A stretch of DNA of 5,038 nucleotides, taken from positions 1 to 5,038 of the forward strand of contig CAUHLX010000229.1 in the NCBI GenBank assembly GCA_959606705.1, given 5' to 3'. The notes below the pieces were generated by a model that was given only the letters and a program-made list of their open reading frames with translations, did not search any database and had not been told where the DNA came from. The translations under genes were made by a program, and so were the position numbers. This document shows positions 1 through 4,309 of the stretch, one piece after another. Each line of letters begins with the position of its first letter. Positions within the stretch are counted from its first letter, which is position 1. Source of the DNA: an uncultured Bacillota bacterium (GTDB lineage Bacteria > Bacillota > Clostridia > Peptostreptococcales > Anaerovoracaceae).

Positions 1-61
1 CTGCAACGAAACGTGATGCGGAAAGTACGGAGGTTAAGTGGTCTCTTCTTTTTTTTCAAGC

Positions 62-107
62 AAAAAGGACCTGCCGTGAAAGAATTTCTTTCAACGCCAG
101 GTCCTTT
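62..107 (-). terminator. Rho-independent terminator ending the left-hand minus-strand region
   Basis: A 10-bp perfect stem pairs 64-73 (AAAGGACCTG on the plus strand) with 98-107. A second stem inside it pairs GAAAG (78-82) with CTTTC (88-92). Read on the minus strand the hairpin runs straight into five T residues (62-66 complemented), which is the intrinsic terminator layout. On the plus strand only three T residues follow, so activity in that direction would be weaker. It would end transcripts from the three-gene array, or from the hairpin-rich stretch just upstream of it. Bases 1-61 hold no gene I can recognise; two plus-strand frames are open through them but neither gives a familiar protein. 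Confidence 0.85.
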
Positions 108-148
108 GTATTCGGATTCTTATTCAGTGAAAAAGCCGCACGGAACCG

Positions 149-223
149 AGGGGCGCCGCCCTTAATGGAGCGTTTGGCAAGGCAGCGCAAGTGGCCCTTG
201 CCGGGGGATTGGAGACGGCCCCC
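149..223 (-). other. Hairpin-rich intergenic element, possible structured RNA or dispersed repeat
   Basis: Three inverted repeats sit close together downstream of the last array gene. 203-207 (GGGGG) pairs with 219-223; 176-182 (GGCAAGG) pairs with 196-202; 149-154 pairs with 158-163 around a 3-base loop, with one G-U pair on one strand. The first two stems are directly adjacent. Read on the minus strand these are followed about 40 bases later by the terminator at 62-107, so the stretch could be the 3' part of a small RNA or a structured 3' UTR. It is GC-rich, unlike the gene before it. A very weak promoter-like pair on the minus strand (TTGACG, 17 bases, TATTGG, about 239-267) overlaps the upstream stop codon. 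I cannot assign an RNA family. Confidence 0.4.
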
Positions 224-255
224 AACAAGCGGATTTCCCAATAATGTGCAACAAA

Positions 256-639
256 TTAGCCGTCAATGTTCACGGAGAAAAAGCTTTCCATTAAGCCAAC
301 AAATTCTACATCAATTAGATGATTATCGTCCAATTCGTGGTTGCAATAAGTGAAGATCCCTCCAACATTATCAATTTTAACTGTTGGAAAATGAAGTTTC
401 TCCATAGTAGTCGCCACAGTTTCCCCTGGGTAACATTCTTTAAAGCAATCTGACTTTACGCAAAATCTTGCTAAATCAAAAAGTTTTGTAGGGTATACTG
501 CTATCAACTTTTCCGCAAACAATATCTTTTCATCTGAAAAATAGGCTTCTGGTATTTCTATTTCGAACCCTTCGGTTTCTACCACATATGTTCCACTGCC
601 ATATGGGCTGGCTTTAAAAGTAAAATTGCTCTTGTCCAT
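256..639 (-). CDS. Small acidic protein of unknown function, immunity-like
   Basis: The product is 127 residues and I do not recognise a named family. The start at 639 is chosen because GAGGAG lies 7 bases upstream; the frame stays open upstream to 699, but that extension would be coded by the repeated junction element and lacks this site. The protein is acidic, with about twice as many Asp/Glu as Lys/Arg, and has no signal peptide or membrane segment, so it should be cytosolic. Cysteines sit at about 60, 65, 69 and 98, with no clear metal-site spacing. The C-terminal third is the most distinctive part: NHELDDNHLIDVEF at about 99-112, then a segment ending in VNIDG. Small, acidic, single-domain proteins in tandem with other such genes are typical of immunity proteins of polymorphic toxins. 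That role is inference, and no toxin gene is visible here. It is the last gene of the array, and the junction repeat lies directly upstream. Confidence 0.8.
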   Translation of the reverse strand: MDKSNFTFKASPYGSGTYVVETEGFEIEIPEAYFSDEKILFAEKLIAVYPTKLFDLARFCVKSDCFKECYPGETVATTMEKLHFPTVKIDNVGGIFTYCNHELDDNHLIDVEFVGLMESFFSVNIDG

Positions 640-671
640 AATTCTTCTCCTCGCAAAATATATATACTCTG

Positions 672-712
672 CAGTACGCCTTTTAAACCAAATGCACACT
701 TTACCAATAAGG
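672..712 (-). repeat. Junction repeat, copy A, between array genes 2 and 1
   Basis: This stretch matches 1202-1242 at 33 of 41 positions without gaps. It lies 19 bases after the stop codon of the MmcQ-like gene and 32 bases before the next start codon. Its ends form an 8-bp perfect inverted repeat, TACGCCTT (675-682) with AAGGCGTA (709-716, running slightly past the aligned part). The core on the minus strand is AAGTGTGCATTT, which pairs with itself only if G-U pairs are allowed, whereas the same core in copy B is a perfect palindrome. That favours a minus-strand RNA structure, though two copies are thin evidence. It has no resemblance to a known insertion sequence and no integron-type core site that I can see. 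Confidence 0.65.
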
Positions 713-731
713 CGTAGTAAAACTAGCGCTT

Positions 732-1139
732 TTATTCAGCCAACTCTCGCTGTTGCTTTTGACTTAACGAGGAGCGCACCAACTTATAAGAGGCAAATAC
801 CATATCTGTAATTACGCCTTGTGGCACATTCCCATCCAAATATACAGTGCTCCAATGTAGCTTGCTCATATAATAGCCGGGTATGACATCTTCGTACTCC
901 CGACGCAGCAAATCACTAAGCATGGGCTCTAACTTCAAGGTGATGATAGGTCGTCCATTGCGGTCATCAATGCCGATGTAAGCGTACATTTTACCGCACA
1001 ACAAATATCTGTATGCTTGCCATACAGGATGAAATTCTTTCGTGGTAGATGATTGCTCTTGCAGACATTTATCCAGCCACTGGTAAACTTCCATGCTGCC
1101 GTCTGACCAAGGTGTTACACTAAATTCCAATTTTGACAT
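732..1139 (-). CDS. MmcQ/YjbR family protein
   Basis: The 135-residue product belongs to the MmcQ/YjbR family, small proteins with a double-wing, DNA-binding-like fold whose biochemical role is not settled. Family landmarks are clear: a WLDKCL segment near residues 20-25, FHPVWQAYRYLLCGKMYAYIG in the middle (about 36-56), ITLKLEP, then LRREYEDVIPGYYMSKLHW and the final VITDMVFASYKLVRSSL stretch. The IPGYYMSKLHW block is the diagnostic part. The start at 1139 is preferred because GAGGAAGG lies just upstream. A later ATG at 1094 would give about 120 residues, closer to the usual family length, but has no good ribosome binding site. The frame also extends upstream to 1295 through the junction repeat, which is unlikely to be coding. 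It sits between two unrecognised small genes, with a repeat copy on each side, and may be a cargo gene of that array. No signal peptide or membrane segment is present. Confidence 0.88.
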   Translation of the reverse strand: MSKLEFSVTPWSDGSMEVYQWLDKCLQEQSSTTKEFHPVWQAYRYLLCGKMYAYIGIDDRNGRPIITLKLEPMLSDLLRREYEDVIPGYYMSKLHWSTVYLDGNVPQGVITDMVFASYKLVRSSLSQKQQRELAE

Positions 1140-1201
1140 GCCCTTCCTCATTACAATGCCATTCATATTAATGAAAATAGTTGACCAAGCTCTAAAATAT
1201 T

Positions 1202-1242
1202 CAGTTCGCCTTATCCGCCAAGTGCGCACTTTACCTATAAGG
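1202..1242 (-). repeat. Junction repeat, copy B, between array genes 3 and 2
   Basis: This is the partner of 672-712, with 33 of 41 positions identical and no gap. It begins 30 bases after the stop codon of the 131-residue gene and ends about 60 bases before the MmcQ-like start. The core AAGTGCGCACTT (1220-1231) is a perfect 12-bp palindrome. Outer arms CCTTAT (1209-1214) and ATAAGG (1237-1242) are inverted repeats at the place where copy A carries its arms. The palindromic design survives although several arm bases differ, so the structure may be what is kept. Possible roles are a recombination junction, an RNA processing or stability hairpin, or a protein-binding site. Confidence 0.65.
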
Positions 1243-1272
1243 GATACTTGAATCGGCCCGATAAACCGGAAC

Positions 1273-1668
1273 TTAACGCTTAATCCAATGCTCAAAAAAA
1301 TCGTTTTGCTGACTTGTATCTGGAAAAGTATCTATATCAGCATAATCCCAAATATGAACAATATCTTTCATCAAAGCCTGCCTGCCTAATTTAACAAGAT
1401 AAATCTTATCTGTTGCGCCCATCATTCCAGATTGAACAGCATTAAGCCGTGAGCCGTTACACTTGATTCCATATCCGATTTCAAGCAATTTATCCCTAAA
1501 TTCTTGATAGGCAGGCAAGTAATTATAATTTGAAGAAGTAATTTCTCGTTCTTTGATTTTGGCATTGATATAGATGTTTTCAGAGATTTCCGCTTCATCA
1601 ACTTCAACTCGAATAGTCAGTTCCGTTCCTGTATTCAATTCCATTAAGACAACTTCGTGTATTTCCAT
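1273..1668 (-). CDS. Small protein of unknown function, immunity-like
   Basis: The product has 131 residues and no family I can name with confidence. The N-terminal half reads as a beta-rich domain (MEIHEVVLMELNTGTELTIR), followed by a predicted helix around AYQEFRDKLLEIGYGIKCNG (about 53-72). A conserved-looking SGMMGATDKIYLVKLGRQA segment comes next (about 80-98), and the end is an acidic, aromatic tail containing DYADIDTFPD. It is hydrophilic, with no export signal. The start at 1668 has GGTGAG only 3 bases upstream, a short spacing; the next ATG at 1644 has no site at all. My impression is of the orphan proteins found downstream of Rhs or other polymorphic-toxin genes in Firmicutes, but this is recall rather than anything the sequence proves. 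It is the first gene of the array and is followed by junction repeat copy B. Its AT-rich codon use contrasts with the dipeptidase gene upstream. Confidence 0.8.
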   Translation of the reverse strand: MEIHEVVLMELNTGTELTIRVEVDEAEISENIYINAKIKEREITSSNYNYLPAYQEFRDKLLEIGYGIKCNGSRLNAVQSGMMGATDKIYLVKLGRQALMKDIVHIWDYADIDTFPDTSQQNDFFEHWIKR

Positions 1669-1741
1669 TTACTCACCACGTCAATTCTTGTCAAGTTGTT
1701 TCATCTATTCTTATATTGTACCTCAAGTCCTTATGAAATCA

Positions 1742-1770
1742 GGGCGGGAATTGGGCGAGATTTTGGGCGA
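1742..1770. repeat. Short direct repeats at the edge of the AT-rich array
   Basis: The 8-base word TTGGGCGA occurs at 1751-1758 and 1763-1770, exactly 12 bases apart, and a related GGGCGG lies at 1742-1747. Together they give three GGGCG words on one helical face spacing of 11-12 bases. They lie upstream of the first array gene, in the gene-free stretch 1669-1904. They could be protein-binding repeats (operator or recombinase arm sites) or chance. No att-like duplicate was found elsewhere in the window. Confidence 0.35.
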
Positions 1771-1799
1771 TGAATGACCTGCAAACATCTTTAGAACAA

Positions 1800-1843
1800 G
1801 CTGGAAAGAACCGCTTAATGCCCTATTCATCAGCCTTTCCAGC
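1800..1843 (-). other. Long imperfect inverted repeat downstream of the dipeptidase gene
   Basis: GCTGGAAAG (1800-1808) pairs perfectly with CTTTCCAGC (1835-1843). The 26-base interval can pair further, with ATG against CAT and GCT against AGC, giving an extended hairpin. It lies about 60 bases past the M19 dipeptidase stop codon. On the minus strand it is followed by TTGTTCT, not a clean T run, so it would be a weak intrinsic terminator at best. No other terminator is visible for the dipeptidase transcript. The rest of 1669-1904 contains no supported gene on either strand. Confidence 0.4.
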
Positions 1844-1904
1844 CTCATTGTCCTTATGTGAAGCCGACTGTACAAACTCAAACGCCGCTATTTTTTATAT
1901 TTTT

Positions 1905-2930
1905 CTATTTGAGTACCGTTCTGAACACCCGCAGAAAGTTCAGCCCCATGATCTTCCGCACTTCTTCTTCCTCGTAGCCCCGATCGAGAAGCTCCGCTGT
2001 TACCAGAATCGCTTCCCGATGGCTGTTCAATGCGTCACAGTCCGTTTCCGGTGTTCCTGCCTTGCGCAGGCAGTCCATCCCATTGTTGCAGAGGTCAAGT
2101 CCGAAACCGATGTAATCCACTCCCACCACCTGCCGGAGATGATCGATGTGATCGCAGATTTTGGTGATTCGTTCCTCCTCCTTCTCCACCCCTAGGATTT
2201 CCTTGATTGCGTTGACCCCGATCACGCCGCCTCGTTGGGCCAAGGCTCTAATTTGATCGTCGCTGAGATTTCGATTCGTCCCGTGAACCGCCCGGCAGTC
2301 GGAATGAGAGGCAATGATGGGACCCTTGGAAAACTTCATGAGGTCCCAAAAGCCTTCTTCGTTGAGATGACTTACATCCAGCCACATTCCCATCTCGTCC
2401 AAACGCCGTACCACTTCTACCCCAAACTGTGTAAGACCTCCCAGCTGGCCCTGATCCGGCGTAGGAGAAGTATTGCCGTCAGCCAGGAAATTCCGGCGGC
2501 TCCACACCAGGCCGGCACCGCGGACACCTAACTGATAGAAGGGCTGTAAAAGGTCCGCATTGTTCTCGATGGCTTCCAGTCCTTCAAACGAGAGAAGAAT
2601 CCCGATCTGCTCCGAAGAAAGCACCTCTTCCAGCTCCGCGGCCGAGGTCACCAAACGCACCTGGCCGCCGCACTCCCGCAGATCCGCGTTTAAGGCCGCA
2701 ATCTGCTCCAGCGCCTGCCGCAGGCAAGTCCCGGGATACTCGGAATCCACAAAGATCGAAGAGACGATAAATTTGAAGCCCGCGGCTCGAAAATCATCCA
2801 GATAAACCCTCTTGATTACCTCCCGCTCCCCATCTTTTCTTTTATAGAAAATCTCGCAGGCCAGATCCAGATGAGCGTCTATGGCAATCGAGTTTTGATG
2901 CAGCTGTTCGGCATGTTTTAAATGATCCAT
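1905..2930 (-). CDS. Membrane dipeptidase, peptidase family M19
   Basis: The 341-residue product is a complete M19 (renal dipeptidase type) zinc enzyme. The family cleaves dipeptides and is notable for accepting a D-amino acid at the C-terminal position. All expected metal-site motifs are present in order: DAHLD with His20 and Asp22, SFEG with the bridging Glu116, DVSH with His188, ASHS with His209, and GFGLD with Asp279. The NRNLSDDQIRAL segment (219-230) and DHIDHLRQVVG near 260-270 are also typical. There is no signal peptide or anchor, so despite the family name this bacterial form should be cytosolic. Length is close to the usual bacterial range. The start at 2930 is supported by AGAGGA 4 bases upstream. 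A promoter lies at 2981-3008, and the terminator of the preceding gene at 3061-3107 isolates it, so it is probably transcribed alone. It may supply D-amino acids or recycle peptides. Confidence 0.95.
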   Translation of the reverse strand: MDHLKHAEQLHQNSIAIDAHLDLACEIFYKRKDGEREVIKRVYLDDFRAAGFKFIVSSIFVDSEYPGTCLRQALEQIAALNADLRECGGQVRLVTSAAELEEVLSSEQIGILLSFEGLEAIENNADLLQPFYQLGVRGAGLVWSRRNFLADGNTSPTPDQGQLGGLTQFGVEVVRRLDEMGMWLDVSHLNEEGFWDLMKFSKGPIIASHSDCRAVHGTNRNLSDDQIRALAQRGGVIGVNAIKEILGVEKEEERITKICDHIDHLRQVVGVDYIGFGLDLCNNGMDCLRKAGTPETDCDALNSHREAILVTAELLDRGYEEEEVRKIMGLNFLRVFRTVLK

Positions 2931-2980
2931 CGTTTCCTCTTTTCTAAATATTATGACAATTTTTCGTTTGATAAGACCAT

Positions 2981-3008
2981 AACATATTTCATTGATGAAA
3001 TCTGTTAA
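2981..3008 (-). promoter_or_regulatory. Sigma-A-type promoter with a palindrome in its spacer, for the M19 dipeptidase
   Basis: On the minus strand TTAACA (3003-3008; five of six consensus bases) is followed after 16 bases by TATGTT (2981-2986; four of six). The start codon lies about 50 bases downstream. The spacer contains the palindrome TTTCAT-TG-ATGAAA (2987-3000), placed where a repressor would block RNA polymerase. The surrounding stretch is AT-rich. Neither transcription start nor regulator can be read from the sequence. Confidence 0.5.
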
Positions 3009-3060
3009 GCAGTTTACACTTTTCTGTTTTTACTTGAAATGACACGCCCAAATTGCGCGT

Positions 3061-3107
3061 AAAAAAAGCGGCGGCTCGTCGTTTTCGGACGAAAGCCTCC
3101 GCTTTTT
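3061..3107 (-). terminator. Strong Rho-independent terminator after the 71-residue gene
   Basis: AAAAAGCGG (3063-3071) pairs with CCGCTTTTT (3099-3107). The stem continues inside with GGCT against AGCC and CGTC against GACG, closing on a small loop. On the minus strand seven T residues follow (3061-3067 complemented), starting 19 bases past the stop codon of the small gene. T residues also flank it on the plus strand, so it could act in both directions. It separates the SOD and small-protein transcript from the dipeptidase gene. Confidence 0.9.
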
Positions 3108-3125
3108 CCTTTTTCTCTCCGCTTC

Positions 3126-3341
3126 CTATTCCGACTGCTGCCGGGGTGTCGAAAGGGCATCGGATACGGACGGATCCCGGAGATAGGGCTCGGCTGCCTG
3201 AAGCATCAATCCCTGAGTAATCAATCCCAAATCTCTGGATGGGATGTTGCCCAGATCGATGATCTGGCCACGCTCGATGGCCTTCGCGTAGGATTCCGCT
3301 TTTTTGAGTTCTTCCTGTGATGGTTTCTTTTTACCGGACAT
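3126..3341 (-). CDS. Small conserved-looking protein of unknown function downstream of SOD
   Basis: This 71-residue product is not a family I recognise. The start at 3341 is firm: GGGAGGTGA lies 5 bases upstream, whereas the frame's earlier ATG at 3407 has none. The N-terminus is lysine-rich (SGKKKPSQEELKKAE) and then predicts helical, with a central IIDLGNIPSRDLGLITQGL segment (about 27-45) that could be a small folded or interaction unit. The tail is polar and probably disordered. No cysteine, signal peptide or membrane segment is present, so it should be cytosolic. It lies 97 bases after the SOD stop codon with no terminator between, so co-transcription with SOD is likely, and a strong terminator follows. 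A GC-rich hairpin directly against its Shine-Dalgarno sequence suggests control at translation. Its match in composition to the flanking genes argues that it is a resident gene. Confidence 0.75.
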   Translation of the reverse strand: MSGKKKPSQEELKKAESYAKAIERGQIIDLGNIPSRDLGLITQGLMLQAAEPYLRDPSVSDALSTPRQQSE

Positions 3342-3354
3342 CGCCTTCACCTCC

Positions 3355-3376
3355 CGCGGCGCATTTCTTTGCCGCG
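3355..3376 (-). promoter_or_regulatory. Hairpin abutting the ribosome binding site of the 71-residue gene
   Basis: CGCGGC (3355-3360) pairs perfectly with GCCGCG (3371-3376) around a 10-base loop. On the minus strand its last stem base is the first G of the GGGAGGTGA ribosome binding site (3347-3355). This placement could limit ribosome access, or act as a processing or stability element between the SOD and small-protein coding regions. It has no T run, so it is not an intrinsic terminator. Confidence 0.45.
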
Positions 3377-3438
3377 ATGTTACTTTGCCCAAAAGGCGAA
3401 AAACCATCCGATTTCCCAGCTGTGAAAATTTGTGAATC

Positions 3439-4086
3439 TCACGAAACGCATTTTAAAAGACTTTCATAATTTGCTTCCGCGAAGTCCCAGTTCGCAAGAT
3501 GAAACCAGGCATCCACATATTCGTTTCGCGCCGCCAGATACTGTAGAAAATATGCGTGCTCCCACACGTCGACGCAGATCAGCGGATGGAGTCCCAGAGA
3601 GAAAGGGGTTACCTGATTGGCCGTGTGAACGATCTTCAGCTTCCCGGAGGCTTCGGCACAGAGCCAGGCCCAGCCGGAACCGAACACGCTCATGGCCTCC
3701 GCCTTAAGTTTTTCCTGAAACTCCCCAAATCCGCCAAATTCCTGATCGATCGCCATTTTCAGCTTTCCCTTTGGCTTGGCAAGCTCCGTTCCCTTTTTCT
3801 CCGCCGGTTTCATCCCCGCGAAGTAGAAGCGGTGATTAAACGAGCCGCCCGCCTGCCGAAACACCTCCGTAGAGATCTCCTCGGGAAGATAACAGGCACC
3901 CAAAAGCAATTCTTCCAATGAGTAACAATAGTACTCCGGGTATTTTTCCAGTGCCTTGTTTAAATTGTCCACATACCTCTGATACAGCACATCGTGATGG
4001 ACCGTCAACGTCTCCGTGTCTATGTAGGGTTCCAGCGCCTCATGGGAGTACGGCAGCGGCGCCGCTTCGAATTTCTTGCATTCCAT
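3439..4086 (-). CDS. Superoxide dismutase, Fe/Mn family (Mn-type signature)
   Basis: The 215-residue enzyme converts superoxide to oxygen and hydrogen peroxide in the cytosol, a defence valued by anaerobes exposed to air. All four metal ligands are visible: His30 (TVHHD), His85 (FNHRFY), and Asp173 and His177 in the DVWEHAYFLQY signature. Tyr38 corresponds to the active-site gateway tyrosine. The outer-sphere glutamine is supplied by Gln158 in TANQ, with Gly at 81, which is the Mn-type arrangement. Fe-type enzymes place it near position 81. Two positions differ from textbook enzymes: the usual KHH before the gateway tyrosine is VLY (33-35), and the usual Trp after NHxFY is Phe89. The start at 4086 has GGAGG 12 bases upstream, a long spacing; the alternative ATG at 4110 has no site. 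It lies 199 bases after dsdA and may be co-transcribed with the following 71-residue gene. Confidence 0.95.
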   Translation of the reverse strand: MECKKFEAAPLPYSHEALEPYIDTETLTVHHDVLYQRYVDNLNKALEKYPEYYCYSLEELLLGACYLPEEISTEVFRQAGGSFNHRFYFAGMKPAEKKGTELAKPKGKLKMAIDQEFGGFGEFQEKLKAEAMSVFGSGWAWLCAEASGKLKIVHTANQVTPFSLGLHPLICVDVWEHAYFLQYLAARNEYVDAWFHLANWDFAEANYESLLKCVS

Positions 4087-4134
4087 CTTAGTTTTCAGCC
4101 TCCATTCCATCGAGTCAAAATCGTTCTACTCTAT

Positions 4135-4160
4135 GGTATGCGGGAGAACCGATCCATACC
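4135..4160. promoter_or_regulatory. Dyad upstream of the superoxide dismutase gene
   Basis: GGTATG (4135-4140) and CATACC (4155-4160) form a perfect 6-bp inverted repeat with a 14-base centre. It lies about 50 bases before the SOD start codon. It could be a leader hairpin or an operator half-site pair. It does not match the PerR or Fur consensus as I know them, and I could not find a convincing -35/-10 pair next to it. The rest of the 4111-4309 gap holds no gene; a weak inverted repeat (TTTCGG near 4229 with CCGAAA near 4256) lies after dsdA but lacks a T run. Confidence 0.3.
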
Positions 4161-4309
4161 CTATATTTCATGCAATTCCCGTGTTTTTGCCCTTTCAATG
4201 GCCCTAATTTTTCAAATTTTATTCACGCTTTTCGGTCGCAGCGCAGGCGGCTCATCCGAAAGGATCGATGCAAACAAGGCGCCTCCAGGATTCCTAAAAA
4301 CAGCAGCGC

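Noticed and set aside
56..353. Overlapping short open frames on both strands (56-241 minus, 165-353 plus, with an upstream-open extension)
   Set aside because: They cover a terminator hairpin and several stems, have no good ribosome binding site, and give low-complexity basic peptides. The plus-strand frame also overlaps the end of the supported gene at 256-639.
672..1242. Integron attC sites or a CRISPR array as the explanation of the repeats
   Set aside because: No attC core (RYYYAAC/GTTRRRY) pair is visible and no integrase is present. There are only two copies about 530 bases apart with genes between them, unlike CRISPR spacing.
640..1295. Upstream-extended starts for the 127- and 135-residue proteins (at 699 and 1295)
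   Set aside because: The extensions would translate the repeated junction element, and strong ribosome binding sites lie directly before the internal starts at 639 and 1139.
1700..1900. Remnant of a recombinase or integrase gene on the minus strand
   Set aside because: Short open stretches exist, but stops interrupt every frame and no recombinase motif is visible.
1770..2195. Plus-strand open frame of 141 codons
   Set aside because: Most of it is antisense to the M19 dipeptidase gene, whose catalytic motifs are complete; the peptide shows no recognisable domain.
4229..4262. Terminator after dsdA
   Set aside because: The TTTCGG/CCGAAA arms are separated by a long interval and no T run follows on the minus strand.
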